Positions 47,568 through 57,595 of a stretch of 64,000 nt of DNA are shown here, in pieces. Under the pieces are notes generated by a model. It made no database searches. It saw only the letters and a program-made list of their open reading frames with translations, and had not been told where the DNA came from. The position numbers and the translations under genes are program-made. Each line of letters starts with the position of its first letter. The first letter of the stretch is position 1. Origin of the DNA: an uncultured Roseobacter sp. (GTDB lineage Bacteria; Pseudomonadota; Alphaproteobacteria; Rhodobacterales; Rhodobacteraceae); contig CANKZM010000001.1 of NCBI GenBank assembly GCA_947488305.1, positions 744,001-808,000 on the forward strand, given 5' to 3'.

Positions 47568-49865
47568 TTGTACAATAGCGCTTTGACGCCCTCCAAACTC
47601 ACTCAATTCGCATTGCAGGCGCGGCGGCGTTTAGGAACGATTTCGCTGGTGGCCGCTACCCTGATTGGGATCGGTGTCTTTGCGCCAGATACAATGGCTC
47701 AAAAAGCGCTTTTCGCAGCTGCTATCGCGCTGGTGGTTTTATGCGGGGCGCTGATGCTAATGAACATGTTGCATCTTCGTCAACGCCGTTCCGCATTAAC
47801 GCTCCTGTCCGATTTCATCGCCAAGGATGCGACGCCTGGAATGATCTCTGACGCCAACGGCCAGGTGTTGTTCTGTAATGATGCCGCAAAAATTGGGTTT
47901 AGGGCGCAAACCCACAACAGCGTCAGTCAAGCGCTCGAAAAAACGGTTGCCAATCCTTCGGGCATTGTGTTGCGCTTGCAAAGCCGCGCTGCGTCGGATG
48001 GTGCAGCACATGAGGATATCGTAACCGGCAAGGGCCACATGCGTTTGAATGTCCACCGCGTGGGCGCTGCGAACTATATTTGGCGATTTGAAGATCTGAA
48101 TGCCGGCGCAACACAAGACAGCATGCCCGATCTTCCGATGATCCTCGTTGGACCGACCAATGCGGTGTTGCGCATGAACGAGGCAGCGAGAACTCTGGTA
48201 GGCAGGCGCGCTCATTCGTTAGATGGATTGTTTACGACGCTGCCGGTTGTCGCGGGAACGATTTGCGAATTGGATGGCGCACTGGGGGCAATCCGGGTTC
48301 TTGTGTATGAAATGGAGGCTGGGGCAGGGCGTCGTGCGCTGTTCTTATTGCCGCCCGGGCAAATCGATGTGGCAAAGGAGGATTGGAATGTCTTCCATAA
48401 TCTTCCCGTTCCGTTGCTGAAAGTTGACCCTGATGGCAACGTTCAGGCTTTCAATTTGATGGCAGCAAACCTCATCGGACTGGCATTGGACTGCGATGTA
48501 CACTTATCCGATTTCATGGAGGGGTTGGGGCGTTCCATCACCGATTGGCTGAAAGATACATTGGCAGGCAGAGCCACCCAAAACTCCGAATTTCTACGTT
48601 TGAAGCGAATGGACAAGGAGGTCTTTGTTCAGGTCACTTTGAATCGGATCACCGAAGCGGGCGAACCCGCACTGATCGCGGTTCTCAACGATGCAACCGA
48701 ATTGAAATCGCTGGAAGCGCAGTTCGTGCAAAGCCAGAAAATGCAGGCAATTGGTCAACTGGCGGGCGGCGTTGCCCATGATTTCAATAATCTCCTGACG
48801 GCAATTTCAGGTCATTGTGACTTGTTGTTGCTGCGGCATGATCAGGGAGATCCCGACTTCAGCGATCTTGTGCAAATCAACCAGAATGCCAATCGCGCCG
48901 CTGCACTGGTGGGGCAGCTTCTTGCCTTCTCACGTAAGCAAACTTTGCGCCCCGAAACCCTGGACATGCGCGATACGCTTTCTGATCTAACGCATTTGTT
49001 GAACCGGCTCGTCGGTGAAAAAGTCACTCTGACCCTGACCCATGATCCGGTTCTCCCGCCAATCCGCGCGGACAAAAGGCAGCTTGAACAGGTCTTGATG
49101 AATCTTGTCGTCAACGCGCGAGACGCAATGCCAGCGGGCGGCGAGATTCGGATCGAAACCCAGGGCACGATTTTGAACGAACCTCTGCAACGCGATCGCG
49201 TGACCGTCCCTGCCGGTGAATATGTCACTGTCCGGGTCTCAGATGACGGTGTTGGCATATCGTCGGATAAGCTGCAAAAAGTGTTCGAGCCTTTCTTTAC
49301 GACAAAAAGGACAGGCGAAGGCACCGGCCTGGGTCTGTCGACGGCTTACGGGATCGTGAAGCAAACGGGTGGATATATCTTTGTGGACAGCACGGTCGGG
49401 GCAGGAACAAGCTTCTCGTTGTACCTTCCCGTACTGGAAAAACAGGAAGAAGCGCCGGTCGCCCTGCCAAAGGATCAGGCAAAACCGAAAGGCAAACACG
49501 GGGACGGCGTTATCCTTCTTGTCGAAGACGAGGCACCAGTGCGTGCCTTCGCCAGCCGGGCATTGAGATTGCGTGGCTACACGGTGCTCGAAGCAGATTC
49601 AGCGGAAACCGCTTTGAAAACACTCGAAGACCAGTCTCTCAATGTCGATGTGTTCGTGACGGACGTGGTGATGCCCGGAATGGATGGACCGAGCTGGGTC
49701 CGCGAGGCGCTCAAAGACCGGCCAGAAGTACGGGTTGTCTTTGTCTCGGGCTATGCCGAAGATAGTTTCAGTGAAACGCAAATGAAGATTCCAAACTCTG
49801 TGTTTCTGCCCAAACCATTTTCCCTCAATGATCTGACGGACACCGTGCATCAGCAATTACACTAA
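47568..49865 (+). CDS. cckA: Hybrid sensor histidine kinase CckA
   Basis: CckA phosphorylates the phosphotransferase ChpT, which passes phosphate to CtrA. The 765-residue protein starts with TTG (AGGAG eight bases upstream). It has two membrane helices (about 22-40 and 45-68), PAS-like regions (about 90-170 and 265-380), a HisKA domain with His404 in GGVAHDFNNLL, a HATPase with VVNARDAM and DDGVGIS, GTGLGLSTAYGIVKQ, and a C-terminal receiver (LLVEDEAPVR) with phospho-acceptor Asp699 in VTDVVMPGMDG. GGVAHDFNNLLTAISGHCD is typical of CckA. In roseobacters this relay controls motility, gene-transfer agents and competence. cckA-recA-alaS is a conserved order. Confidence 0.92.
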   Translation: MYNSALTPSKLTQFALQARRRLGTISLVAATLIGIGVFAPDTMAQKALFAAAIALVVLCGALMLMNMLHLRQRRSALTLLSDFIAKDATPGMISDANGQVLFCNDAAKIGFRAQTHNSVSQALEKTVANPSGIVLRLQSRAASDGAAHEDIVTGKGHMRLNVHRVGAANYIWRFEDLNAGATQDSMPDLPMILVGPTNAVLRMNEAARTLVGRRAHSLDGLFTTLPVVAGTICELDGALGAIRVLVYEMEAGAGRRALFLLPPGQIDVAKEDWNVFHNLPVPLLKVDPDGNVQAFNLMAANLIGLALDCDVHLSDFMEGLGRSITDWLKDTLAGRATQNSEFLRLKRMDKEVFVQVTLNRITEAGEPALIAVLNDATELKSLEAQFVQSQKMQAIGQLAGGVAHDFNNLLTAISGHCDLLLLRHDQGDPDFSDLVQINQNANRAAALVGQLLAFSRKQTLRPETLDMRDTLSDLTHLLNRLVGEKVTLTLTHDPVLPPIRADKRQLEQVLMNLVVNARDAMPAGGEIRIETQGTILNEPLQRDRVTVPAGEYVTVRVSDDGVGISSDKLQKVFEPFFTTKRTGEGTGLGLSTAYGIVKQTGGYIFVDSTVGAGTSFSLYLPVLEKQEEAPVALPKDQAKPKGKHGDGVILLVEDEAPVRAFASRALRLRGYTVLEADSAETALKTLEDQSLNVDVFVTDVVMPGMDGPSWVREALKDRPEVRVVFVSGYAEDSFSETQMKIPNSVFLPKPFSLNDLTDTVHQQLH

Positions 49866-50217
49866 TGAGCACCGCTCATAGCTCGGTCACAAACTGTGTT
49901 TGTTGATAGGTTTGAGAGATGGAGCGTGGATGAAGTGCCGCTCATATAATGCAGGCAGTATGGACCTTTACCCAATTCTTTTACAACTTTGGCGGCATCA
50001 CCGTTCAATCGGAAAAAGAATATACAAATTAGGCCTCTAGCAGGTTTTTTTATCCTTAAACCACTCCTTAACCAGATTCGGGAAATGATGATTTACTGAA
50101 ATTTTGATTGAAATGTTCTCTTTTTGATCTTAACAGGAACATAATGAGAACAAGAGCGCAGAGTGTCACGGCAGCAATTGCCGTTAGATATGATCTGTGA
50201 CAGTAAGAGGAAACGCA
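49866..50217. other. 352-nt intergenic region between cckA and recA
   Basis: No gene is seen. The region is AT-richer than its surroundings. A 6-bp hairpin (49865-49879) follows cckA. A perfect TATAAT stands at 49945-49950 without a matching -35. A weak GC-poor hairpin with T7 ends at about 50051. TTAA-N8-TTAACC at 50056-50073 resembles a CtrA box with wrong spacing. The recA control region with a LexA box occupies 50115-50151. Confidence 0.6.
50137..50151 (+). promoter_or_regulatory. LexA (SOS) box of recA
   Basis: GAACATAATGAGAAC is an exact GAAC-N7-GAAC, the alphaproteobacterial LexA operator. A related GTTC-N7-GATC lies at 50115-50129. The CATAAT inside the box (50140-50145) is a likely -10 element, so LexA binding would block RNA polymerase. 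It lies 66 nt before the recA ATG. Confidence 0.8.
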
Positions 50218-51297
50218 ATGGCAACGGCAGATCTACTCAGCATGAACAATAAAAAATCGGCAGACAAGCAAAAGGCGCTCGACTCGGCTCTCGCGCAGAT
50301 CGAACGCCAGTTCGGCAAAGGGTCGATCATGAAATTGGGCACTGAGGGTGCCGTTCAGGACATTCAGGCAAGCTCCACCGGATCGCTTGGACTTGACATT
50401 GCGCTCGGTATTGGTGGCCTGCCAATGGGTCGAATAGTCGAGATTTACGGCCCGGAAAGTTCCGGGAAGACGACGTTGACGTTACATTGCGTCGCCGAAC
50501 AGCAAAAATCTGGTGGCGTCTGTGCATTTGTGGATGCGGAACACGCTCTCGATCCGACATACGCGAAGAAATTGGGTGTCGATCTTGACGAATTGCTGAT
50601 CAGCCAACCCGATACCGGTGAACAGGCGCTCGAAATTACCGACACTCTGGTTCGTTCGGGGGCGGTGAATATGGTGATCGTGGATTCGGTGGCCGCACTG
50701 ACACCCAAATCGGAACTTGAAGGCGATATGGGCGATAGCTCTGTCGGCGTTCAGGCGCGCCTGATGAGCCAGGCAATGCGCAAACTGACGGGGTCGATTT
50801 CCCGCTCGAATTGCATGGTGATCTTTATCAACCAAATCCGCATGAAGATCGGCGTCATGTTTGGCTCACCGGAAACAACAACAGGCGGGAACGCGTTGAA
50901 GTTCTATTCATCGGTTCGCCTCGATATTCGCCGCATTGGTGCCCTCAAAGATCGCGATGAGGTCGTCGGGAACCACACTCGTGTAAAAGTCGTTAAGAAT
51001 AAGGTGGCAGCTCCGTTCAAGCAGGTGGAATTTGACATCATGTATGGTGAAGGCATCTCCAAGATGGGTGAATTGCTGGACCTTGGCGTTGCGGCCGGCG
51101 TTGTGGAGAAATCAGGATCCTGGTTCAGCTACGGCGATGAGCGCATCGGACAAGGCCGTGAAAATGCCAAGAGTTTCCTGCGGGAAAACGAGCAGATGGC
51201 GTTTGAGATCGAAGACAAGATCCGCGCAGCCCACGGCCTTGACTTTGATATGCCTGCAAACGAGCAGGTAGAGACGGACGACGTACTCGAAGGCTGA
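50218..51297 (+). CDS. recA: Recombinase RecA
   Basis: RecA forms filaments on single-stranded DNA, drives strand exchange and triggers LexA self-cleavage. The ATG at 50218 has AGAGGAAAC upstream and gives 359 residues; a GTG at 50197 would add seven and is less likely. Motifs: [15 protein letters not shown] at the N-terminus, Walker [22 protein letters not shown], loop 1-2 with [19 protein letters not shown] split around the conserved NQIR, and an acidic C-terminal tail. Controlled by the LexA box upstream; a GC-rich hairpin follows. Confidence 0.98.
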   Translation: MATADLLSMNNKKSADKQKALDSALAQIERQFGKGSIMKLGTEGAVQDIQASSTGSLGLDIALGIGGLPMGRIVEIYGPESSGKTTLTLHCVAEQQKSGGVCAFVDAEHALDPTYAKKLGVDLDELLISQPDTGEQALEITDTLVRSGAVNMVIVDSVAALTPKSELEGDMGDSSVGVQARLMSQAMRKLTGSISRSNCMVIFINQIRMKIGVMFGSPETTTGGNALKFYSSVRLDIRRIGALKDRDEVVGNHTRVKVVKNKVAAPFKQVEFDIMYGEGISKMGELLDLGVAAGVVEKSGSWFSYGDERIGQGRENAKSFLRENEQMAFEIEDKIRAAHGLDFDMPANEQVETDDVLEG

Positions 51298-51324
51298 AAC
51301 GTCCAGTATATTGAATTCGATGGT

Positions 51325-51349
51325 GGGGCGCATTCCAGTGATGCGCCCC
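51325..51349 (+). terminator. Terminator-like hairpin after recA
   Basis: GGGGCGCAT and ATGCGCCCC form a perfect 9-bp stem with a 7-nt loop, 27 nt after the recA stop. The following AAATTTCGTTT has only short T-runs, so termination may be moderate, allowing some read-through to alaS. Confidence 0.6.
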
Positions 51350-51442
51350 AAATTTCGTTTAATGCCGCGGCGCTTGTGGACAGCCGTCACCGGCGGGGTT
51401 ATTTGATCGGGAACAGAAATTCCACGCCCGAAAGCCCAGCCC

Positions 51443-54100
51443 ATGCAAACGCTGAACGATATTCGATCCACCTTCCTGTCCTATTTCAACAAACAGGGAC
51501 ATGAGGTCGTTGCCTCAAGCCCGTTGGTGCCGCGCAATGACCCGACCTTGATGTTTGCCAACTCAGGAATGGTGCAGTTCAAAAATCTCTTCACCGGCGT
51601 GGAAACCCGAGACTACAAACGCGCAACGACAGCACAAAAATGCGTCCGGGCAGGCGGCAAACACAACGATCTGGACAACGTTGGCTATACCGCTCGCCAC
51701 CATACCTTCTTTGAAATGCTCGGCAATTTCAGCTTTGGCGACTATTTCAAGGAAGATGCCATTCCCTTTGCATGGAATTTGGTGACTCAGGACCTCGGCA
51801 TCGACAAGTCCCGGCTCTACGTGACCATTTACCATACCGATGACGAAGCGGCAGAAATCTGGAAAAAGGTCGGCGTCCCAGAAGACCGGATCATCCGGAT
51901 CGCGACAAATGACAACTTCTGGATGATGGGGCCCACGGGTCCTTGTGGGCCCTGCACTGAAATTTTCTACGACCATGGCGATCATATCTGGGGCGGGCCT
52001 CCCGGCAGCCCCGAGGAAGATGGCGATCGGTTTGTGGAGATCTGGAACCTCGTTTTCATGCAATATGAGCAATTCGAAGATGGCAGCCGCCGTGATCTAG
52101 CAGCGCAATCCATAGACACGGGCATGGGCATCGAGCGGGTCGCGGCGTTGTTGCAGGGCACTAACGATAACTACGCGACCGACCTGATGCGCAATCTGAT
52201 CGAAGCCTCTGCAGATGCCACCAGCACCGATCCGGACGGGCCCGGAAAGACTCACCACCGGGTGATAGCGGATCACTTGCGTTCAACCTCATTTCTGATG
52301 GCGGATGGCGTCACGCCCGCAAATGATGGGCGCGGCTATGTCCTGCGCCGGATCATGCGCCGCGCCATGCGCCATGCCCATCTGCTTGGTGCCAAGGATC
52401 CGTTGATGCATCGTCTTGTTCCGGCACTCGTACAACAAATGGGCGCGGCTTACCCGGAACTGGGTCAAGCACAGAGCATGATCGAACAGACGCTGCTCCA
52501 GGAGGAAACCCGCTTCAAGCAGACTTTGGACCGCGGATTGAAGCTTCTGGATGATGAGCTCAGCAGCCTGGATGAAGGGTGTGAACTGCCGGGGGCGGCC
52601 GCGTTCAAGCTTTATGACACATATGGTTTTCCGTTGGATCTGACGCAGGATGCCTTGCGTGAGAAAGGCCGAGGCGTAGACACCGATGGCTTTGATGCCG
52701 CGATGGCAGAGCAGAAAGCAAAGGCGCGGGCTGCATGGGCAGGATCGGGCGAAGCTGCAGATGCGACCGTCTGGTTTGACGTTGCAGATCGCGACGGAGC
52801 CACTGATTTTCTGGGGTATGAGACGGAAACCGCCGAAGCTCAGATCATCGCATTGGTCAAGGGCAGCACCTTGCTTGACGAAGCTTCCGTTGGCGATGAA
52901 GTGCAGATCGCCCTGAACCAGACACCGTTTTACGCGGAAAGCGGTGGGCAAGTCGGTGATCGAGGAACGCTCAGAACAGCAAACGGGGCCGCAGAAATAA
53001 CTGATTGTCGCAAGACGGCAGATGTTTTTGTGCATATCGCCAGGGTGACAGAAGGCAAGATCGCCAAGGGCGAAGCTGCCATCATGGAGGTCGACCATGC
53101 CCGACGCACAGCCATACGCGCCAACCACTCTGCGACGCACTTGTTGCACGAGGCATTGCGCGAGGCGTTGGGAGACCATGTTGCCCAACGCGGCTCGCTC
53201 AATGCAGAAGATCGTTTGCGGTTTGATTTCAGCCACACGCAGGCGCTGACACTGGAGCAATTGGCGAAGGTTGAGGCGGAGGTGAACGCCTATATCCGCC
53301 AAAACGCCGCCGTGGAAACCCGGATCATGACGCCGGACGATGCACGCGCCATGGGGGCACAGGCACTCTTTGGTGAGAAATACGGCGATGAGGTTCGTGT
53401 CGTCTCAATGGGACGCAAGGAAGGCTCCGGCAAGGGGCAGGGCGGCGACACCTATTCGCTGGAGCTTTGCGGCGGCACCCATGTGCGCCAGACCGGTGAT
53501 ATTGGTGCGTTTGTCACCCTGGGAGACAGCGCCAGCAGCGCCGGTGTGCGCAGAATCGAAGCCCTGACGGGAGCCGCTGCAATGGAATATTTGCGTGCGC
53601 AAGACCATCGCCTTGCAGAAGTTGCTCTGGATCTCAAGGCGCAAGCCGCCGATGTACCCGACCGTGTGCGCGCCTTGATGGATGAAAGGCGCGCCTTGTC
53701 CAACGAGGTTGCCCAGCTGCGGCGAGAGTTGGCCATGGCGGGTGGGGGCGGCACTGCGGTACCCGAAGCGCGCGATGTTGCAGGCACCAAATTCATCGCG
53801 CAGGTTTTATCCGGCGTCACGGGCAGGGATCTGCCGCCACTTGTCGACCAGTTCAAAGAAAAATTGGGCAGCGGGGCCGTTTTGCTGATCGCCGATGCAG
53901 ATGGCAAGGCCGCTGTCGCCGCTGGCGTCACCGAGGACCTGACAGACGGCCTGTCGGCGGTGGATATTGTCAAAGCAGCTGTCGAGGCACTGGGTGGCAA
54001 GGGCGGTGGCGGACGCCCGGACATGGCTCAGGGTGGCGCGAAAGATGCAAGCGCTGCTGATGCCGCGATCACTGCTGCCGAAACCGTTTTGAAAGGATAA
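51443..54100 (+). CDS. alaS: Alanyl-tRNA synthetase
   Basis: AlaS charges tRNA-Ala and edits mischarged serine and glycine. The 885-residue protein has the class II motif region [32 protein letters not shown] and motif 3 [16 protein letters not shown]. The editing domain contains HSATHLLH and CGGTHV, the zinc-binding residues, and the C-terminal C-Ala domain ends in a glycine-rich [15 protein letters not shown] motif typical of the family. It follows recA by 145 nt. Confidence 0.97.
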   Translation: MQTLNDIRSTFLSYFNKQGHEVVASSPLVPRNDPTLMFANSGMVQFKNLFTGVETRDYKRATTAQKCVRAGGKHNDLDNVGYTARHHTFFEMLGNFSFGDYFKEDAIPFAWNLVTQDLGIDKSRLYVTIYHTDDEAAEIWKKVGVPEDRIIRIATNDNFWMMGPTGPCGPCTEIFYDHGDHIWGGPPGSPEEDGDRFVEIWNLVFMQYEQFEDGSRRDLAAQSIDTGMGIERVAALLQGTNDNYATDLMRNLIEASADATSTDPDGPGKTHHRVIADHLRSTSFLMADGVTPANDGRGYVLRRIMRRAMRHAHLLGAKDPLMHRLVPALVQQMGAAYPELGQAQSMIEQTLLQEETRFKQTLDRGLKLLDDELSSLDEGCELPGAAAFKLYDTYGFPLDLTQDALREKGRGVDTDGFDAAMAEQKAKARAAWAGSGEAADATVWFDVADRDGATDFLGYETETAEAQIIALVKGSTLLDEASVGDEVQIALNQTPFYAESGGQVGDRGTLRTANGAAEITDCRKTADVFVHIARVTEGKIAKGEAAIMEVDHARRTAIRANHSATHLLHEALREALGDHVAQRGSLNAEDRLRFDFSHTQALTLEQLAKVEAEVNAYIRQNAAVETRIMTPDDARAMGAQALFGEKYGDEVRVVSMGRKEGSGKGQGGDTYSLELCGGTHVRQTGDIGAFVTLGDSASSAGVRRIEALTGAAAMEYLRAQDHRLAEVALDLKAQAADVPDRVRALMDERRALSNEVAQLRRELAMAGGGGTAVPEARDVAGTKFIAQVLSGVTGRDLPPLVDQFKEKLGSGAVLLIADADGKAAVAAGVTEDLTDGLSAVDIVKAAVEALGGKGGGGRPDMAQGGAKDASAADAAITAAETVLKG

Positions 54101-54105
54101 ACACG

Positions 54106-54393
54106 ATGGGAGCTCTCTGGATCGCACATGTCACCGTTACCGACGACGTGGCCTATGCGAAATACGCAGCACTCGCGACCGAAGCCATTGCGGAGCATGG
54201 CGGCGAATTTATTGCAAGGGGTGGGCGGTTTGTCCAGCTCGAGGGTCAGGCGCGACCCCGCAATGTCGTGGCCAAATTCCCTGATCTGGAAACTGCAGAA
54301 AAATGTTATAATTCAGATACGTATCAACGGGCGCTCAACCACGCGCGGGACGCCTCTGAACGTGAACTGATGATTATCGAGACCAGCGAATAG
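54106..54393 (+). CDS. DUF1330 domain protein
   Basis: A 95-residue single-domain protein of the dimeric alpha-beta barrel type. IAHVTVTDDVAYAKYAALATEA, GRFVQLEG, RNVVAKFPDLETAEKCYNS and YQRALNHARDASERELMIIE are family hallmarks. DUF1330 proteins are related to antibiotic biosynthesis monooxygenase folds; their function is unknown. Its ATG is 5 nt after the alaS stop, so it is co-transcribed with alaS. Confidence 0.87.
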   Translation: MGALWIAHVTVTDDVAYAKYAALATEAIAEHGGEFIARGGRFVQLEGQARPRNVVAKFPDLETAEKCYNSDTYQRALNHARDASERELMIIETSE

Positions 54394-54427
54394 GCTCGGG
54401 ACAATAGGCGCGAAGCGCCGGGCATCA

Positions 54428-56245
54428 TCACCCGGCGCGCGCCATACGCTTGCGTTCATGTGGGTCAAGGTAGCGTTTGCGCAAGCGGATCGCATTCGGC
54501 GTCACTTCGACCAGCTCATCGTCATCGATATAGGCAATCGCTTCTTCCAAACTCAACTGCATAGGCGTCGTCAGTCGGACAGCCTCATCGGTGCCGGAGG
54601 CCCGAACGTTGGTGAGTTTCTTGCCCTTCAACGGGTTCACTTCCAGATCGTTTTCACGGCTGTGTTCGCCGATAATCATGCCCGTGTAAACGTCGGCCTG
54701 CGCACCGATCATCATCTTACCGCGCTCTTCAAGGTTCCAAAGCGCATATGCCACCGACGTTCCGTTCTCCATAGAGATCAACACCCCAGCACGGCGCCCG
54801 GGAATGGGTCCCTTGTGGGGCGCCCAACCGTGGAATACCCGGTTCAAAACGCCTGTCCCGCGTGTGTCGGTCAGAAACTCGCCATGATAGCCAATAAGCC
54901 CACGAGAGGGGACATGTGCCACGATCCGGGTCTTGCCAGCACCTGCCGGTTTCATCTCAACCAATTCGCCCCGCCGTACGCCGGTGATTTTTTCAATGAC
55001 CGCACCGGAGTATTCATCATCCACATCAATTGTTGCTTCTTCGATCGGTTCATGACGTACGCCATCGATGTCGCGAAAAAGAACCTGGGGGCGAGAAATT
55101 GACAGTTCAAATCCTTCACGCCGCATGTTCTCGATCAGTACGCCCATTTGCAATTCACCACGCCCCGCGACCTCAAAGGCCTCGCCCCCGGGGGTGTCAG
55201 AAATCTTGATCGCGACGTTGCTTTCGGCCTCTTTCATGAGACGTTCACGGATCACCCGGCTTTGCACCTTCTTGCCATCTCGACCAGCCATCGGGCTATC
55301 GTTGATGCCAAAAGTGACGGTGATGGTCGGGGGATCAATCGGCTGTGCGGGCAGGGCTTCCGTGATTTGTGGCGCTACGATACTGTCAGCCACTGTTGCC
55401 TTGGACATGCCCGCAAGGCTGACTATGTCGCCGGCTTCGGCCAGATCGATGGGCTGCTGGTTCAACCCGCGAAAGGCCAATACCTTTGTCACCCGGAAAT
55501 TTTCCACCAGTGATCCGTCGCGGCTGAGTGCCTTGACCGTCTCGCCCGCTTTCACAGTGCCGGATTCGACCCGTCCGGTCAGGATGCGCCCAATGAAAGG
55601 GTCTGCCCCCAAAGTGGTGGCGAGCATGCGGAAAGGCGCATCCCGTTGCGAAAGCTGTGCGGGTGCCGGAACATGTTCCACAATCAGGTCAAAGAGGGCG
55701 GAAAGGTCCTTGCGAGGGCCATCCAACTCCATATCTGCCCAGCCAGAGCGGCCGGACGCATACATCGCGGGAAAATCAAGTTGGTCGTCATCAGCACCCA
55801 GATTGGCAAAAAGGTCAAAACACTCGTCCAGAGCCCGGTCAGGTTCGGCGTCGGGTTTATCAACCTTGTTCAATACAACGATGGGCCGCAGCCCAAGAGC
55901 CAAAGCCTTGGAGGTCACGAATTTGGTTTGTGGCATTGGGCCTTCTGCGGCATCCACAAGCAAGACAACACCGTCCACCATCGACAGGATCCGCTCAACC
56001 TCGCCTCCAAAATCAGCGTGGCCAGGCGTGTCAACGATATTGATCCGCGTGCCTTTCCATTCCACTGAGGTCGCCTTGGCAAGAATGGTGATGCCACGCT
56101 CGCGCTCCAGATCGTTGCTGTCCATGGCACGCTCGGTCGTCGCCTGGTTTTCGCGATATGTCCCGGATTGCTTGAGCAATTCGTCCACCAGGGTGGTTTT
56201 GCCGTGGTCAACGTGAGCAATGATTGCGATGTTTCGCAGGTCCAT
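54428..56245 (-). CDS. typA: Translational GTPase TypA/BipA
   Basis: TypA is a ribosome-associated GTPase that helps 50S assembly and stress adaptation. From the ATG at 56245 it is 605 residues, the family length; the frame is open 11 codons further but lacks a better start. G1 is AHVDHGKTT at residues 10-18, G3 DTPGHADFGGEVER, G4 NKVDKPDAEP. Domain V and the BipA-specific C-terminal part follow (PRGLIGYHGEFLTDTRGTGVLN, in pieces, and EHSRENDLEVNP). It converges with the DUF1330 gene. Confidence 0.95.
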   Translation of the reverse strand: MDLRNIAIIAHVDHGKTTLVDELLKQSGTYRENQATTERAMDSNDLERERGITILAKATSVEWKGTRINIVDTPGHADFGGEVERILSMVDGVVLLVDAAEGPMPQTKFVTSKALALGLRPIVVLNKVDKPDAEPDRALDECFDLFANLGADDDQLDFPAMYASGRSGWADMELDGPRKDLSALFDLIVEHVPAPAQLSQRDAPFRMLATTLGADPFIGRILTGRVESGTVKAGETVKALSRDGSLVENFRVTKVLAFRGLNQQPIDLAEAGDIVSLAGMSKATVADSIVAPQITEALPAQPIDPPTITVTFGINDSPMAGRDGKKVQSRVIRERLMKEAESNVAIKISDTPGGEAFEVAGRGELQMGVLIENMRREGFELSISRPQVLFRDIDGVRHEPIEEATIDVDDEYSGAVIEKITGVRRGELVEMKPAGAGKTRIVAHVPSRGLIGYHGEFLTDTRGTGVLNRVFHGWAPHKGPIPGRRAGVLISMENGTSVAYALWNLEERGKMMIGAQADVYTGMIIGEHSRENDLEVNPLKGKKLTNVRASGTDEAVRLTTPMQLSLEEAIAYIDDDELVEVTPNAIRLRKRYLDPHERKRMARAG

Positions 56246-56353
56246 GAGAGCGCCTCGATCGTTATGATTACCTGCCATATGGCGAGGTGTTGGGGGCGCA
56301 TACCGTGCACCTTGCCGGAAGGCCAGAGGGAATCGCCAAGGGTCTCGTGTCTG

Positions 56354-56689
56354 TCAGTGCTGTGTGGTGTTCGACAGCAGGTGAATGACCAGAATTCCGG
56401 CGATGATCAACCCCAGACCAACAACCGCAGGAAGATCCAGCCGTTGACCAAAAACGACGAACCCGATGCAGGCGATAAACACGATGCCCAATCCCGACCA
56501 GATCGCATAGACGACACCAACCGGCATGAATTTGAGTGTCAGGCCCAGGAGATAAAAGGCAGCGCCATAGGCTACGATCACCAGAATCGTGGGGCCAACA
56601 CGGGTAAATTGTTGGCTGGCTTGTAGTGCCGTTGTGCCAATTGTCTCAAAAAGCACGGCAAGGGTCAGGTAAAGGTAGTGCAGGGGCAT
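56354..56689 (-). CDS. EmrE-like small multidrug resistance (SMR) exporter
   Basis: A 111-residue protein with four transmembrane helices. The essential proton/drug glutamate is Glu15 in LFETIGTTAL (EmrE Glu14). VVYAIWSGLGIVFIA in helix 3 and the loop FGQRLDLPAVVGL and HLLS match the EmrE/Qac branch rather than the guanidinium exporters. It functions as an antiparallel dimer exchanging cations for protons. The longer frame reaches a GTG seven codons upstream, overlapping the Lrp stop; the ATG at 56689 is preferred. It is 17 nt after the Lrp gene on the same strand, and so possibly controlled with it. Confidence 0.87.
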   Translation of the reverse strand: MPLHYLYLTLAVLFETIGTTALQASQQFTRVGPTILVIVAYGAAFYLLGLTLKFMPVGVVYAIWSGLGIVFIACIGFVVFGQRLDLPAVVGLGLIIAGILVIHLLSNTTQH

Positions 56690-56706
56690 GGCGCAGGCTT
56701 TCGCGG

Positions 56707-57162
56707 TCAAAGTGGCAAATGATGTGTGTCTTTGATGTCTTCCATTACAAAGCTGGCAGACACGTCCGACAGGGCCACGCGGCTGACCAGCAGTTGATAG
56801 AGTCGATCATAGTCGGCCATATGCGCGACACGGGCCCGGATCAAGTAATCAAGTTCCCCGGTCATGCGATGCACGCCCATGATCTCAGGAATATCGCGCG
56901 TCGCCGCTTTGAACTGTGCTTGCCAGTCAGCGGAGTGTTCAGATGTGCGGACTAGAATGAACACGCTCAGGCCCAATCCCAGCTTCTTCGGGTCCAGCAA
57001 TGCGACGCGTTTTTTGATAAACCCTTCAGCTTCCAAGGCTCGCAACCTGCGCCAGCATGCGTTCCTGCTAAGGTTCACTTTTTCGCCGATCGTTTCCAAC
57101 GACAACGCCGCATCCTGTTGCAACAAGTCCAACAGGCGCCGATCAGTCTTATCCAATGTCAC
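56707..57162 (-). CDS. Lrp/AsnC family transcriptional regulator
   Basis: A 151-residue regulator, starting at a GTG (57162) with GGAG eight bases upstream; the frame is open much further but only this start gives the normal N-terminus VTLDKTDRRLLDLLQQDAAL. The winged HTH spans about residues 5-60 (LETIGEKVNLSRNACWRRLRAL); the C-terminal RAM domain has VHRMTGELDYLIRARVAHM, the effector-binding region. Lrp proteins respond to amino acids. It is divergent from the DUF6356 gene, a candidate target, and upstream of the SMR gene. Confidence 0.88.
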   Translation of the reverse strand: MTLDKTDRRLLDLLQQDAALSLETIGEKVNLSRNACWRRLRALEAEGFIKKRVALLDPKKLGLGLSVFILVRTSEHSADWQAQFKAATRDIPEIMGVHRMTGELDYLIRARVAHMADYDRLYQLLVSRVALSDVSASFVMEDIKDTHHLPL

Positions 57163-57276
57163 AATAAATTCTCCAAACGTGAGATATTTTCCACCATATA
57201 TCCAAATTTTATTAATGTTTGGGAAAAAATCCAACACGGTCTCGGATAAAAACTCATCAACAAAATGGAGAGCCAC

Positions 57277-57525
57277 ATGATTCATCGCTTGTTTCTTGCA
57301 CACCCCGAGACGGTCAATGAGACCTTCTTTGAACATTTTCGATTTGCGCTGGTCTTTTCGGGCACCTTGTTTGCAGCGGCCTTTGCTGCGCTGGTACATG
57401 CCCTGATCCCTTGCCTGTTCGAAAAGACGGCGAGCCGGATTATCCTGCGCCTGGCCGACAGGTTGCAAAACCGAACCTCAAATGCATCGCATGTCAAAGG
57501 CAGCAGACAAGTCCTTGGCAGTTAA
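57277..57525 (+). CDS. DUF6356 family small membrane-associated protein
   Basis: An 82-residue protein; the ATG at 57277 has GGAGAG six bases upstream, and a nearby ATG at 57265 would add four residues. MIHRLFLAHPETVNETFFEH, FALVFSGTLFAAAFAALVHALIPCLFEKTAS is a single hydrophobic helix between a charged head and tail, the form of the DUF6356 family in proteobacteria. Function unknown. It is divergent from the Lrp gene across 114 nt of AT-rich sequence. Confidence 0.75.
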   Translation: MIHRLFLAHPETVNETFFEHFRFALVFSGTLFAAAFAALVHALIPCLFEKTASRIILRLADRLQNRTSNASHVKGSRQVLGS

Positions 57526-57595
57526 GTCTTTTTTAAGAGATGCCTGCCAGCGTTAGCGTTGGGAAGTGGGAGCAACAGGATGATGTTTGCCCCCT

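Noticed and set aside
50056-50073. TTAA-N8-TTAACC upstream of recA as a CtrA box
   Set aside because: The spacing is eight, not seven, so it does not meet the consensus; recA is explained by the LexA box.
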